DNA of 41,026 nt from Thiomargarita sp. (GCA_020720115.1 DYPD01000024.1:1-41026), one strand, 5' to 3'; shown: positions 25,883-36,293, numbered from the stretch's first letter. Made by a program: numbers and translations. Notes: generated from the letters alone by a model not told the origin.

Positions 25883-26264
25883 TTATTGCTCCTTATTCAT
25901 TTTTATGGATTTTGCTGACAGCCAAGGTTTTATCATACCGTCATCCATGCTCGCTGCTAGACAATTTTCTAACTGAATGTCGTGCATATAGCCGCTAAAA
26001 GCAATAATGGGAATACGAGAAATAGTTGGTTGACTGTGTTCCCAAAGTCCGAATGGCGCGTGTTGCGCCCAAACCATCCAGACCCAGCATGTCTAAATCC
26101 ATCAAAATCAAGTCATACACACCTTGCTGTACTGCCTCTAGCGCCTGTTCGCCGTCGCTTACGGTCTCTGCCTCATAGCCTAAAAGCTGAAGTTGCTCTT
26201 GGGTTAAACGACGGTTAGCTGCGTCATCGTCTGCTACCAGGTGCGGAATATGGGGGGCTTGCAT
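25883..26264 (-). pseudogene. frameshifted single-domain response regulator
   Basis: Two minus-strand frames together make one receiver domain. The first (26264 to about 26050) gives LVADDDAANRRL, ETVSDGEQALEAV and LILMDLDMLGLDGLGATRAIR. The second (about 26050 to 25883) continues RIPIIAFSGYMHDIQLENCLAASMDDGMIKPW, including the conserved Thr/Ser-like and Lys-Pro positions. The junction is near 26030-26055, so a one- or two-base indel disrupts it. The usual Pro after the phospho-Asp motif (MP) is Leu here (DLDMLGLDG). The gene ends one base before the ddl start codon. It was probably once an output partner of the kinases upstream; sequencing error is the alternative. Confidence 0.75.
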
Positions 26265-26387
26265 GTTTGAAATTTACTGAAATCTAAATGATATTAATCA
26301 GTTGTGCGCGGATCACGCAACAAATCGCCCGGGCATACCCATTGATGATCTGCAAGCGCCTGACACAAATGCGGACAATCAGACCAC

Positions 26388-27875
26388 TTAAACCGCAAAA
26401 ATATCGTTGGTAAAAGCCTCGTCTAACTTGCGTAACGCGGGTAATGTCAGACTAATGCAAACGCCGGGGCGATCTTCTCGGTTATTCAAACGGCACTGCC
26501 CGCCTGCACTCCAAATGATTGCCGCCACCTTGGTGAGTCCCAACCCCATGCCTGCGACTTCGCCGGTAAAACTTTTTTCATTCTGGTAATAAGGACGCCA
26601 GACCTTATCCAGTTCTTCTACAGGTAAGTGCACGCCATCATCTATAAGTTGTAAAATCAGGGTGTCAGATGCACCTGATTTTATTTTACATAACAGACTA
26701 GGATTTTTTTGTGGGTTGAATTTTTTTGCATTATTAAGCAAGTTGACAAAGACCGTTTGCCAATCGCTCGTGCTTAAACTAAAGAGTTGTTTAAGAAACT
26801 CATGAGGCACATGCGTGTGCAATCGAATATCTTGTTTCTCAGATTCCGCTTCTAGCAACGTCAGGATTTGTAACACACTGGTATGCCGTTCTTCTTGAAT
26901 CAATCCGACCGCATTCAGGGTTTCAACATAAGTAATAATTTCTTGTACCTGTTGTTGCAACTTATCTGCGCTACTAATGGCTAAATCTAAAAACTCCATC
27001 AAATCCGCACTCATTTGCCCGTTTAGCTTGGTTTTTAGCAACGGCAAAATGCCCATAGTACCTAATGGACTCAATAACTTATGCGAGACCAGTGCTTCAA
27101 AAGTGCAGGTACGCCGCTGCAAACTGACTTGATTGCTGACATCACGCAATTGCACCAACATCCCATCAACACTAGCGGGTGAATGAAAAGTGCGCACATC
27201 CAACCACAGAGCATGGCTTTGGCGAGTTTCGGAACGCACTAAATACAGGGATTCTGGCGTATCCGTTGGCGGCGGCCAGTGTGCCCATAATGCCTCTGGC
27301 TGACATTGGTAATGGCGTTGCACATGGCTTACAAATTCAATAGGCGCAGTCTCCTTATCTAACACTGTGGGTAAATGCAGAAACTCTCGTGCGCAGGCAT
27401 TGGCATACACAATTCCCCCCGATTCATTAAGCAACACATAACCTTCACTCGCTTGATCCACCACCCACTGAAACTTGCGTTGTTCATTGATCAAACGGCG
27501 ATAGCGATTGAGGCGCATAATGGTACGCAAACGAGTGCGCAATTCCATGCGATCACAGGGCTTAATGAGAAAATCGTCTGCGCCTGCTTCAATCCCCTGT
27601 AAACGGGAATCTCTATCGTTCATTGAAGTCAGCATTAAAATCGGCACCGTCGAAAGCAGTGCGTCAGAGCGCAGATGGCGGCATAATTCGCGTCCATCCA
27701 TGATTGGCATCATCAGGTCAGTGATAACAATGTCAGGCTGGACGCGCCGAGCTATTTCCAAACCTTCAGCACCCTGTGTGGCAAAGCTTAATTGGTAGCC
27801 CTCGTTGCGTAACGCACCTTGCAACAGGCCGCGAGCTTCTGCGTCGTCATCAACGATTAAGATGTGGTTTTGCAT
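26388..27875 (-). CDS. receiver-PAS-histidine kinase hybrid
   Basis: 495 residues, cytoplasmic, no membrane segments. An N-terminal receiver domain with Asp54 (VITDLMMPIMDG) and Lys in FLIKPCDR, a PAS-like domain (about 135-255; FQWVVDQASEGYVLLNESG), a helical His region (FEALVSHKLLSPLGTM, about 260) and an ATPase domain with NLLNNAKKF and AGMGLGLTKV. The residue after the phospho-acceptor His is Lys, not the usual Glu/Asp, and the G1 box is IDDGVHLP rather than DxGxG, so kinase activity may be reduced. The start has no close ribosome-binding site. It is divergent from the kinase at 27991, and its 3' neighbour is the broken response regulator. Confidence 0.85.
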   Translation of the reverse strand: MQNHILIVDDDAEARGLLQGALRNEGYQLSFATQGAEGLEIARRVQPDIVITDLMMPIMDGRELCRHLRSDALLSTVPILMLTSMNDRDSRLQGIEAGADDFLIKPCDRMELRTRLRTIMRLNRYRRLINEQRKFQWVVDQASEGYVLLNESGGIVYANACAREFLHLPTVLDKETAPIEFVSHVQRHYQCQPEALWAHWPPPTDTPESLYLVRSETRQSHALWLDVRTFHSPASVDGMLVQLRDVSNQVSLQRRTCTFEALVSHKLLSPLGTMGILPLLKTKLNGQMSADLMEFLDLAISSADKLQQQVQEIITYVETLNAVGLIQEERHTSVLQILTLLEAESEKQDIRLHTHVPHEFLKQLFSLSTSDWQTVFVNLLNNAKKFNPQKNPSLLCKIKSGASDTLILQLIDDGVHLPVEELDKVWRPYYQNEKSFTGEVAGMGLGLTKVAAIIWSAGGQCRLNNREDRPGVCISLTLPALRKLDEAFTNDIFAV

Positions 27876-27990
27876 AGCGAATTTTGCTGCTCCCTAATGA
27901 CATCATGCCTTAACATAGGACGATAAACCTAAACCGGGTATTCTAAAGGCTCTATAGACCCGCTTAAACAGGCACCAATGGATTGTAACA

Positions 27991-30270
27991 ATGCAGGTTT
28001 TTTTTCGTCATATTTCGATTAAAAGTAAATTGCGCCTGGTGATTTTATTGATCAGCGGCGCGGTTTTATTATTAGCCTCAACAGCCTTTATTATCAATGA
28101 TCTTATCCAGTTTCGCCGCGACATGGTGGGTGGCTTGATCATACTGGCAGACTTAGTAGGATTTAACAGCACCGCTGGGCTGCTGTTTAAGGATGCTCAA
28201 GCGGTGCAAAACAGCCTAACAGTTTTGCAGGTTGAGCCGCATATTTTGTTTACGCATGTCTATAATGAACAAGGAGAAATCTTCAGCTGCTATACTCGCC
28301 AAGAACTGAGCAAGGGGGTAACTGATGCGGACCCTAGTATTATTCAACAAGCACTGGCACAGCCTAAACCTCTGTATTTTTTTAGTAAGTTTTATGTGGA
28401 TGTGTTTAAGCCGATCTTTTTTCAAGGAGAGTTTGTTGGTACTGTACACATGCGTTCGGATTTAACCGCCTTTGATGAACACTTGCTAAAAGCAGGCTCT
28501 ATTATTATCACTACGCTGTTTATTTCTTTGTTGTTAGCATTTGCTTTAGCTTCTTGGTTTCAACAGATGTTGACCGCACCCGTTTATCATCTGCTCAATA
28601 CCATAAATCAGATACCTATACTGAAAAATTATGCCATTCGTGCGCATAAAACAACAGATGACGAGCTGGGACGTTTAATTGATGGTTTTAACAACATGCT
28701 GGCACAAATTCAAAAGCGGGATATAGAGTTACAAGAATACCGCCAGCATTTAGAGGATATGGTCATCAAGCGCACTGATGAGTTGCAAGAATCTTGGGAT
28801 CAAGCCCTCACGGTCAACGATATTCTACAGCGCCGCACCCAAGAACTCGCAGAAGCCAGGGATCAAGCCGAGGCTGCCAGCACTGCTAAAAGTACCTTTT
28901 TAGCCAATATGAGCCACGAGTTGCGCACGCCCTTAAATGGCATTCTCGGTTATGCACAAATTCTCAATCGTAACAATCAGTTAGATGAGCAACAACGAAA
29001 AGGCATTCAAATCATCCAAAGCAGCGGCGAATATTTGCTAACGCTGATTAACGATATTCTTGATCTCTCAAAAATCGAAGCCGGACGCATGGAATTGCAT
29101 CCAACTGAATTTAATCTGCCGGTTTTTTTGCACACCATTGTGGAAATTTTCAAATTGCGGGCACAAAGCAAAGGTATTGTGTTTACCTATCAAGCCGATA
29201 ATTCTTTGCCCGCAGTGGTACTGGGCGATGAAAAGCGCCTGCGGCAGATTTTTATGAATTTGTTAGGCAATGCGCTGAAATTTACTGAACAGGGTAAGGT
29301 GTTGCTTAGCGTGCAACATGCGTCTGAGCAGGGCTTGGTTTTTAAGGTGAAAGATACGGGTATTGGTATTACCGAAACGGATTTAGAGAAAATTTTTTCG
29401 CCTTTTCATCAAAGTGGCTCTTATTTGCAAAAGGCACAAGGCACGGGTTTGGGTTTATCTATCACGAAAAATCTCGTCACCTTAATGCAGGGTATGATTG
29501 AAGTACAGAGTCGTTTAGGCGAAGGCAGTGAATTTTGTGTGCAATTACCGCTACCCGTCATCACCACACAGGCTGCGCAAGCTACCACGGAAAACACTCA
29601 AACAGTACGCGCATATCGTTGTACTACAAGCCCAGATTACCGCTATAAGATTTTGATTGTTGACGATAAAATTGAAAATAGAGGGGTCTTATTGAATTTG
29701 CTCAAACCCTTAAATTTTAGTTTGCAAGAAGCAGAAAACGGACAGCAAGCAGTAGATATTGCGCAGGATTGGCAGCCTGATTTGATTTTGATGGATTTGC
29801 TCATGCCAGTTTTGGATGGTTTTGATGCCACACGCCAGATTTTGACGTCGCCTAATTTGCCAAAGCTGCCTATTATTGCCATTTCTGCCAGTGTATTTGG
29901 CGAACACCGTCAGCAAAGTAGTGCCGCTGGATGTTGTGATTTTGTGGGTAAACCCTTTCAGGTCAGAGAGTTGCTTGAAGTGTTAGGAAAGCATCTGGCA
30001 TTAGACTGGATATATGCTGAAGAATCTAGCGAAAACAACGCATTGCGCGAAGCAGAAAAGCTGGAGGAACTACCGCCCCAAGCCGCTTTGGAACAATTGC
30101 AAGCGTTAGCACAACGCGGACATATCAATGGCATCTTGAGTTTTCTTGAAGAATTGCGCGAGCAATACCCAAGCACGCAGATTTTATTAAACAAAATCAA
30201 AGTTTTGGCTGAAAATTTTGAGGACGAACAGATTTGTAACCTAGTGGATACGCTACTGATGACAACATAG
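27991..30270 (+). CDS. membrane hybrid sensor histidine kinase
   Basis: 759 residues. Two membrane segments (about 17-37 and 165-190) flank a periplasmic CHASE8-like sensor (DMVGGLIILADLVGFNSTAGLLF). Then a HAMP domain, a long coiled coil, HisKA with His near 309 ([17 protein letters not shown]), HATPase_c (NLLGNALKF, DTGIGI, GTGLGL), and a receiver with Asp near 601 (LMDLLMPVLDGFDA) and VGKPF. The 100-residue C-terminal tail (ELPPQAALEQLQALAQRG...) is a helical segment often seen in such hybrids and of unknown role. The following kinase at 30414 is in the same orientation, 143 bases on, so they may share an operon. The signal sensed is unknown. Confidence 0.9.
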   Translation: MQVFFRHISIKSKLRLVILLISGAVLLLASTAFIINDLIQFRRDMVGGLIILADLVGFNSTAGLLFKDAQAVQNSLTVLQVEPHILFTHVYNEQGEIFSCYTRQELSKGVTDADPSIIQQALAQPKPLYFFSKFYVDVFKPIFFQGEFVGTVHMRSDLTAFDEHLLKAGSIIITTLFISLLLAFALASWFQQMLTAPVYHLLNTINQIPILKNYAIRAHKTTDDELGRLIDGFNNMLAQIQKRDIELQEYRQHLEDMVIKRTDELQESWDQALTVNDILQRRTQELAEARDQAEAASTAKSTFLANMSHELRTPLNGILGYAQILNRNNQLDEQQRKGIQIIQSSGEYLLTLINDILDLSKIEAGRMELHPTEFNLPVFLHTIVEIFKLRAQSKGIVFTYQADNSLPAVVLGDEKRLRQIFMNLLGNALKFTEQGKVLLSVQHASEQGLVFKVKDTGIGITETDLEKIFSPFHQSGSYLQKAQGTGLGLSITKNLVTLMQGMIEVQSRLGEGSEFCVQLPLPVITTQAAQATTENTQTVRAYRCTTSPDYRYKILIVDDKIENRGVLLNLLKPLNFSLQEAENGQQAVDIAQDWQPDLILMDLLMPVLDGFDATRQILTSPNLPKLPIIAISASVFGEHRQQSSAAGCCDFVGKPFQVRELLEVLGKHLALDWIYAEESSENNALREAEKLEELPPQAALEQLQALAQRGHINGILSFLEELREQYPSTQILLNKIKVLAENFEDEQICNLVDTLLMTT

Positions 30271-30413
30271 CAGTAAGGTAAAGCGCCAGCCCCGTTGCCT
30301 TTTGCTGCACGCTAACATCCATTATAGTTGTTTTACATCTGATACTTGCTGATTGACGCTTCAATCACCGCACAATCCCAATAAAAGCCCTAATTCCAAA
30401 TAGGAGTTTCACC

Positions 30414-32432
30414 ATGATTAGCCATACGCCTAAACCAGACACCTTACTGATTGTTGATGACACGCCCGCCAATTTAAATCTGTTGTTTGATTTTTTGAAC
30501 GCTGCCAATTTTGAAGTGTTGGTTGCCAAAAATGGGAGTAGCGGTTTGCGCAAAGCAGAATTAGCTAAACCCGATCTCATTTTGCTAGACGTGATGATGC
30601 CCGGAATGGATGGTTTCAGTGTTTGCAAAGCCCTTAAAGAACAAGAAGATACGCGATTTATTCCGGTTATTTTTATGACCGCATTAAGCGATACAGTGGA
30701 TAAGGTGAAAGGTTTGCAACTGGGTGCGGCTGATTACATCACCAAGCCTTTTCAGCAAGAGGAAGTGCTGGCAAGAATCCAGACACAATTACGCTTGCAC
30801 CGCTTGCAACAAGAATTAGCCGAAAAAAATATACTGCTGGAGCAACAAAACCAAGCTTTGTCAACGGTGGTGGATGCTTTGCAAGAAGCCAAACAGACAG
30901 CGGAAGCCGCAAATCTGGCAAAAGGCCAATTTCTTGCCAACATGAGCCATGAATTGCGCACGCCGATGAATGCTATTTTGGGCTACGCGGAAATTTTACG
31001 CGACGAAGCCGACGAGCTACCAAAAAAAGAATTTTCCGAAGATTTACAAAAAATTTCCGTTGCCGGGCAGCATTTGATGATGTTAATCAACAGCGTGCTG
31101 GATTTTTCCAAAATCGAAGCTGGACGTATGCAGTTGTTTAACGAGACTTTTCTGGTTAATGATTTACTCTACGATGTAAAAATTTCGGCTCAACCGCTGG
31201 CACTTAAACAAAACAATAGCTTGCAACTCGAAGCGCCGGATCAGTTGGGGGAGATTACTGGCGACATGACCAAAATGCGACAAATTTTGCTGAATTTGCT
31301 GAGTAATGCGTGCAAATTCACTGAAAATGGACAGATCACGTTGGGCGTTGCCTGTTATACAGAACAAAATAAAGAATGGCTGGAGTTTCAAGTCATAGAC
31401 ACCGGCATTGGAATGACGCCCGCACAGCAAGAAAAAATCTTTCAGGCATTTGCCCAAGCCGATGCTTCTACTACGCGCCGCTACGGCGGCACGGGTTTGG
31501 GTTTATCCATCAGTCGTCGTTTAGCAGAAATGATGGGTGGCGCTTTATTGGTTGAGAGCGAATATGGCAAGGGCAGTCGCTTTATTTTGCGCTTGCCGCG
31601 CAACAGCCCGCACAGCACCCAACAACTTCCTATGGCTGTTGTAGAACAAATCAGCGCCACATCTGCCATTGACGGCACTGTGTTGCTGGTTTCTTCTGAT
31701 GCCTTGTCTTGCGGGACTTTGTTTAATTATATCAATAAATTGGGCTATAAAACCCTGATCGCTGGCAACGTCTGGGAAGCTTTGCACTTAGCCCGCGAGC
31801 ATCATCCTGATTTAATCACTTTAGATGTGCTAAACCCACAGGCAGAGGGCTGGTCATTTTTGTCGCAGTTTAAGCAAGAGCAGGGTTTATCACATATTCC
31901 GGTATTATTGCTGTCTGTCAATGAAAGCGAGAATAACGGCTATGCGCTGGGCGCTTCGGCTTACATGATTAAGCCCGTTGAGCAGGCGGAGCTGAATAAA
32001 TTACTACACCGCTACGCACCGAGAAATGGGGCAGATGCCCCTAAAGTGTTGGTAGTGGATGATGATCAAGCCACCCGTGAGATGTTGGCGCGGCAATTAG
32101 ATAAGGCAGGTTGGCAGGTAGAAACGGCTAATAACGGGCGTCAAGCCTTGGTTGCATTGGAAAAAATCCTACCTGATTTAATCTTGTCCGATCTGATGAT
32201 GCCTGAAATGGATGGTTTTGAATTGATTGAACATTTACGCCGACACGCGCAATGGCAGGCGATTCCAGTGGTGGTGTTGACGGCTAAAGACATCAGCTCG
32301 GAAGAGCGACAACGCCTACACGCAGGGGTGAGCCGCGTGTTCCAAAAAGGCGCTTACAAACGTGAAGATTTACTGAGAGAAGTACGCATGGCATTGATGA
32401 CAGCCCAATACGAGGCATACCACCCCCTATAG
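30414..32432 (+). CDS. cytoplasmic REC-HisKA-HATPase-REC-REC hybrid kinase
   Basis: 672 residues, no membrane segments. A first receiver ([14 protein letters not shown], phospho-Asp near 59 in [15 protein letters not shown]), a coiled coil, HisKA with His179 ([17 protein letters not shown]), HATPase_c ([21 protein letters not shown]), then two more receivers. The middle receiver has lost the acidic pocket ([12 protein letters not shown] in place of VDDD) but keeps an Asp in [11 protein letters not shown]. The last is intact ([25 protein letters not shown]). TAGGAG lies a few bases before the ATG. Its receivers two and three match those of the kinase at 947-3889 in order and in the QKG-Y tail. 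It is probably fed by the membrane kinase just upstream (inference). Confidence 0.9.
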   Translation: MISHTPKPDTLLIVDDTPANLNLLFDFLNAANFEVLVAKNGSSGLRKAELAKPDLILLDVMMPGMDGFSVCKALKEQEDTRFIPVIFMTALSDTVDKVKGLQLGAADYITKPFQQEEVLARIQTQLRLHRLQQELAEKNILLEQQNQALSTVVDALQEAKQTAEAANLAKGQFLANMSHELRTPMNAILGYAEILRDEADELPKKEFSEDLQKISVAGQHLMMLINSVLDFSKIEAGRMQLFNETFLVNDLLYDVKISAQPLALKQNNSLQLEAPDQLGEITGDMTKMRQILLNLLSNACKFTENGQITLGVACYTEQNKEWLEFQVIDTGIGMTPAQQEKIFQAFAQADASTTRRYGGTGLGLSISRRLAEMMGGALLVESEYGKGSRFILRLPRNSPHSTQQLPMAVVEQISATSAIDGTVLLVSSDALSCGTLFNYINKLGYKTLIAGNVWEALHLAREHHPDLITLDVLNPQAEGWSFLSQFKQEQGLSHIPVLLLSVNESENNGYALGASAYMIKPVEQAELNKLLHRYAPRNGADAPKVLVVDDDQATREMLARQLDKAGWQVETANNGRQALVALEKILPDLILSDLMMPEMDGFELIEHLRRHAQWQAIPVVVLTAKDISSEERQRLHAGVSRVFQKGAYKREDLLREVRMALMTAQYEAYHPL

Positions 32433-32616
32433 GCAAAAGTCACTTAGCATAGTAAAACTCTGATCAAAAAACATAGAAGTTGAAGATCATGCCTTTATAC
32501 TTTTGCAATTAGGCTTTATACTGTGAGACTTGTTTGGGGTTTGACTCCCGCAGAGCAGAGCTTTAATCGCTGTTTGAGGCTTTAACCTGCGACCGAGCAA
32601 TCACACAGAACCCAAA

Positions 32617-32701
32617 GCGAAAGTGGCGAAATCGGTAGACGCGCTGGTTTTAGGTGCCAGTGGGGTAACCCGTGAGAGTTCGAGTCTCTCCTTTCGCACC
32701 A
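32617..32701 (+). tRNA. tRNA-Leu (anticodon TAG)
   Basis: 85 nt with the CCA encoded. The acceptor arms GCGAAAG and CTTTCGC pair fully. The D-arm region is GGCGAAATCGGTAGACGC, the anticodon loop TTTTAGG sits in the GCTGG/CCAGT stem, there is a long variable arm typical of tRNA-Leu, and the T loop is GTTCGAGTC. It reads CUN leucine codons. In the 184 bases upstream there are two TATACT boxes 21 bases apart (32496 and 32517) but no convincing -35. Confidence 0.95.
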
Positions 32702-32888
32702 TTAAAACTCGGTTTCACAATGCAAGACTCCTCGTGTTCGGTTAAACAGCCAGGATTCGGTGTTAGCAGCTTGGCGTGTTGAGAATTGATTGTCGCATCT
32801 AGGCACTTAATTGCGAAACAAGTTTCTACCCTTATCTTCCAGCTTAAAATTTTAAACCTTTCCATTGAGGTGTTGTTAAGAGGTAACC

Positions 32889-34235
32889 ATGCAGGTATCA
32901 GTTGAAATCAATGACCTTGAGTGTCGCATGACGGTTGGTGTACCCCGTATGCGAGTAGATGAAGAAGTACAAAAACGCCTGGTAGACTTGGCGCGTAAAA
33001 GCCGTATTAACGGTTTTCGCCCTGGTAAAGTGCCTGTGCGAGTCATACAGCAGCGTTACGGTGAGCAGGTTCGCCAGGAAGTGCTGGGTGAATTGACTCA
33101 GGAAAGTTTTCAAAACGCCGTGATGCAAGAGCAGTTACGTCCAGCAGGAATGCCTTCGATTGAGTTTGATGAAGAAGATAACAACGCTGAACATATCTCT
33201 TTCACAGCCGCTTTTGAGATTTATCCAGAATTAGCAGAGATACAACTGGCTGGCATCAGCGTAGAAAAAGTTACCGCTGAAGTTGCAGAAACAGATATTG
33301 ATGCAATGATCAGCAAGTTGCGCGAACAACGTAAAGGCTGGGAAATTGTTGCACGCGAAGCACATGAAGGTGATGCCTTGTCAATTAACTTTGAAGGCTT
33401 CCTGGAAGGTGAAGAAGCGTCGTTCAACGGCGGAAGCGCGGAAAATTATTTTCTGGAATTAGGTGGCGGTCGCCTGATTGAAGGTTTTGAAACGGGTTTG
33501 ATAGGTTGTCAAGCAAACGAGCAACGGACGCTAAATCTGGTTTTTCCCGAAAACTACCAAAACGATGAACTCGCAGGTAAAGCTGTTCGCTTTGAAATAA
33601 CTGTGCATTCTGTTCAGGAAGCTAAATTACCTGAAGTAGACGCTGATTTTATCAAGTCTTTTGGAGTTGAAGCGGGTGAACAAGAAGCTTTCCGCGCTGA
33701 TATACGCGACAACTTGGAGCGCGAACTGACGGATACTTTGCGTGGACGTCTAAAGCAACAGGTGTTGGATAAGCTCCTGGAGCACAACGATATTAAAGTG
33801 CCTAAAGCTTTAGTGGAAATGGATGCTAAACAGCTTAAAGAAAACGTGGAAGCTGAATTTACCAATAAAGGTCTTGATCTGGCTTATCTTAATCTACAGA
33901 CTGAGCTGTTTATTGAGCGTGCGAGTAAACGTGTCAAACTGGGCATTTTGATTGCTGAAATCATCAAACAAAATAGCCTGCATCCGCCAGCCGAAAAAAT
34001 ACGCAATATGGTAGAAAATGTAGCAGCTACCTATGAAGAACCTGAGACTGTTATTGCTTGGTTTTATTCAGACCCAGAACATCTCAAAGAAATTGAAGCC
34101 AGCGTATTAGAAGATGAAGTGGTTAATTGGGTGTTGGAGCGTGTAACAGTTACAGAAACCGCTCGTTCTTTTGCTGAAGTCATTCATCCTGATGTGGATG
34201 CGGATAACAACACTGAAGTCAATGCAGATGCCTGA
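32889..34235 (+). CDS. tig: trigger factor, ribosome-bound chaperone
   Basis: 448 residues. Binds at the ribosomal exit tunnel next to L23 and assists folding. Seen: the N-terminal ribosome-binding signature NGFRPGKVPVRVIQQRYG (about residues 40-56), the FKBP-type prolyl isomerase domain (about 150-245; EGDALSINFEGFLEGEEASF, LELGGGRLIEGFETGLIG), and the C-terminal helical chaperone domain. AGAGGT lies just before the ATG. First gene of the classical tig-clpP-clpX operon, with 27 and 25 bases between genes; lon is not next to it in this window (mnmE follows on the other strand). Confidence 0.97.
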   Translation: MQVSVEINDLECRMTVGVPRMRVDEEVQKRLVDLARKSRINGFRPGKVPVRVIQQRYGEQVRQEVLGELTQESFQNAVMQEQLRPAGMPSIEFDEEDNNAEHISFTAAFEIYPELAEIQLAGISVEKVTAEVAETDIDAMISKLREQRKGWEIVAREAHEGDALSINFEGFLEGEEASFNGGSAENYFLELGGGRLIEGFETGLIGCQANEQRTLNLVFPENYQNDELAGKAVRFEITVHSVQEAKLPEVDADFIKSFGVEAGEQEAFRADIRDNLERELTDTLRGRLKQQVLDKLLEHNDIKVPKALVEMDAKQLKENVEAEFTNKGLDLAYLNLQTELFIERASKRVKLGILIAEIIKQNSLHPPAEKIRNMVENVAATYEEPETVIAWFYSDPEHLKEIEASVLEDEVVNWVLERVTVTETARSFAEVIHPDVDADNNTEVNADA

Positions 34236-34262
34236 TACAAATCTGCTGATGGAGAATAATAA

Positions 34263-34922
34263 GTGAGTTTTCTTACCCCAGATGTAAGTATGCACGCCCG
34301 ACCAATCACTGCGGCGGGTGGGTTAGTGCCTATTGTGGTAGAGCAGTCAGCACGCGGTGAGCGTGCTTATGATATTTACTCGCGCTTACTCAAAGATCGT
34401 GTGCTCTTCATTGTCGGACAAGTAGAAGACTACATGGCAAATTTGGTGGTGGCTCAATTGCTCTTTTTAGAGTCAGAAAACCCAGAAAAAGATATTCATT
34501 TGTATATCAATTCTCCGGGGGGATCAGTCACTGCTGGCATGGCTATTTACGATACCATGCAGTTTATCAAACCTGACGTGAGCACCCTATGTATTGGTCA
34601 AGCTGCCAGCATGGGGGCTTTATTGCTGGCGGGTGGCGCAACTGGCAAGCGTTATTGTTTGCCGCATTCGCGCATGATGATTCATCAACCGCTGGGCGGT
34701 TTCCAAGGACAGGCGTCTGACTTTGACATTCATGCACGGGAAATCCTCAAGGTTCGTGATCGTCTTAATAAAATTCTTGCCCAGCATACCAAGCAAAGTT
34801 TGGAACAAATTGCAGCGGATACCGAACGCGACAATTTTATGGATGCAGAAGAAGCTTTGGCTTATGGCTTGATTGATAAAATCATGGATAAACGAGAATC
34901 GTCCGTGAAAGAAAAAGCCTAA
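34263..34922 (+). CDS. clpP: ATP-dependent Clp protease proteolytic subunit ClpP
   Basis: 219 residues. The serine peptidase barrel that works with ClpX. Catalytic Ser in [16 protein letters not shown], His in [17 protein letters not shown], and the Asp region ([22 protein letters not shown]) are all present. It starts with GTG 34263, with GGAG eight bases before it. A short N-terminal propeptide is expected, ending near [20 protein letters not shown]. Lies between tig and clpX. Confidence 0.97.
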   Translation: MSFLTPDVSMHARPITAAGGLVPIVVEQSARGERAYDIYSRLLKDRVLFIVGQVEDYMANLVVAQLLFLESENPEKDIHLYINSPGGSVTAGMAIYDTMQFIKPDVSTLCIGQAASMGALLLAGGATGKRYCLPHSRMMIHQPLGGFQGQASDFDIHAREILKVRDRLNKILAQHTKQSLEQIAADTERDNFMDAEEALAYGLIDKIMDKRESSVKEKA

Positions 34923-34947
34923 CTAGCGGCGGATTAGGAGCATCTCA

Positions 34948-36234
34948 ATGAGTCATGACAAAAAAGGCAAATCAGGCGACGACGAACGTCTGTTGTATTG
35001 CTCTTTTTGCGGGAAAAGCCAGCACGAAGTGCGCAAATTGATTGCAGGTCCCTCTGTGTTTATTTGCGATGAATGTGTTGAGCTCTGTAATGACATTATT
35101 CGTGAAGAAATTCAGGAAAATGCAGAAAGTGGTAAACAACGTGCTTTGCCTACGCCGCATGAAATCAAAGCTTGGCTGGATGAATATGTGATAGGGCAGG
35201 AACACGCCAAGAAAATCCTTGCCGTTGCGGTTTACAATCATTACAAGCGCATTGAATCTGGCATCAAAAAAGACGATGTAGAATTGGCTAAAAGCAATGT
35301 ATTGCTTATAGGACCTACGGGTTCTGGCAAGACTTTGTTAGCGGAAACTTTAGCACGTTTGCTTAACGTGCCCTTTACTATCGCAGATGCCACTACATTG
35401 ACTGAAGCGGGTTATGTTGGTGAAGATGTAGAAAACATCATCCAGAAGCTTTTGCAAAAATGTGATTATGATGTCGAAAAGGCACAAACTGGCATTATTT
35501 ACATTGATGAAATTGATAAAATTTCGCGTAAATCAGACAATCCTTCTATTACCCGTGATGTATCTGGGGAGGGCGTGCAGCAGGCATTGCTTAAACTTAT
35601 TGAAGGCACTATAGCTTCTGTTCCTCCCCAGGGAGGACGTAAGCATCCTCAGCAGGAATTCCTGCAAGTGGATACGTCAAATATGTTGTTTATTTGCGGT
35701 GGTGCTTTTGCAGGTTTGGAAAAAGTAGTGCGTGCGCGTTCAGAAAAAAGCGGTATTGGTTTTTCTGCGGAAGTCAAAAGCAAAGACGATAAAAAAACAC
35801 TGAGTAAGTATTTATCAGAAGTTGAACCAGAAGACTTGGTTCGCTATGGGTTAATCCCTGAATTTGTTGGACGTCTGCCGATCAATGCAGTGCTACAAGA
35901 ACTGAATGAAGAGCAATTAATTCAAATTCTAACTGAACCTAAAAACGCACTTTCTAAACAATACCAACGCTTGTTTGAAATGGAAGGCACAGAACTAGAG
36001 TTTCGAGAAGATGCTTTGCGTACTGTAGCAAAGAAGGCAATGGATAGAAATACAGGGGCGCGTGGTCTACGTTCCATCCTGGAAAATGTATTGCTAGACA
36101 CTATGTATGAATTGCCATCAATAACGGGGGTCAGCAAAGTAATAGTAGATTCTGCTGCTATTAAAGGCGAATCTAAACCTTTGATGCTCTTTAATCAAAC
36201 AGAAAAAGCACGAGTGAATGCGGGCGATATGTAG
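34948..36234 (+). CDS. clpX: ATP-dependent Clp protease ATPase subunit ClpX
   Basis: 428 residues. AAA+ unfoldase that recognises tagged substrates and threads them into ClpP. Seen: the N-terminal zinc domain with four Cys (YCSFCGKSQ and ICDECVELC), Walker [16 protein letters not shown], Walker [16 protein letters not shown], a pore-loop GYVGEDVE, sensor [11 protein letters not shown] and [17 protein letters not shown] lies eight bases before the ATG. The last gene of the operon, followed by a hairpin terminator shared with mnmE. Confidence 0.98.
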   Translation: MSHDKKGKSGDDERLLYCSFCGKSQHEVRKLIAGPSVFICDECVELCNDIIREEIQENAESGKQRALPTPHEIKAWLDEYVIGQEHAKKILAVAVYNHYKRIESGIKKDDVELAKSNVLLIGPTGSGKTLLAETLARLLNVPFTIADATTLTEAGYVGEDVENIIQKLLQKCDYDVEKAQTGIIYIDEIDKISRKSDNPSITRDVSGEGVQQALLKLIEGTIASVPPQGGRKHPQQEFLQVDTSNMLFICGGAFAGLEKVVRARSEKSGIGFSAEVKSKDDKKTLSKYLSEVEPEDLVRYGLIPEFVGRLPINAVLQELNEEQLIQILTEPKNALSKQYQRLFEMEGTELEFREDALRTVAKKAMDRNTGARGLRSILENVLLDTMYELPSITGVSKVIVDSAAIKGESKPLMLFNQTEKARVNAGDM

Positions 36235-36257
36235 GTAGCCTGGCTTGCACTGTTACT

Positions 36258-36293
36258 AAAAAGCCTCCGGTTTTTGTAAGCTGGAGGCTTTTT
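36258..36293. terminator. bidirectional terminator between clpX and mnmE
   Basis: A 13-bp stem (36258-36270 with 36281-36293, one G-T pair) with a 10-base loop; the core GCCTCC pairs with GGAGGC, flanked by A5 and T6. It lies 24 bases after the clpX stop and 25 bases beyond the mnmE stop, serving both convergent genes. Confidence 0.85.

Noticed and set aside
26290-26405. Short Cys-rich minus-strand reading frame (WSDCPHLCQALADHQW...) between the broken regulator and the REC-PAS kinase
   Set aside because: It would need a TTG start inside the kinase gene, has no ribosome-binding site and is only about 34 codons; not enough to call.
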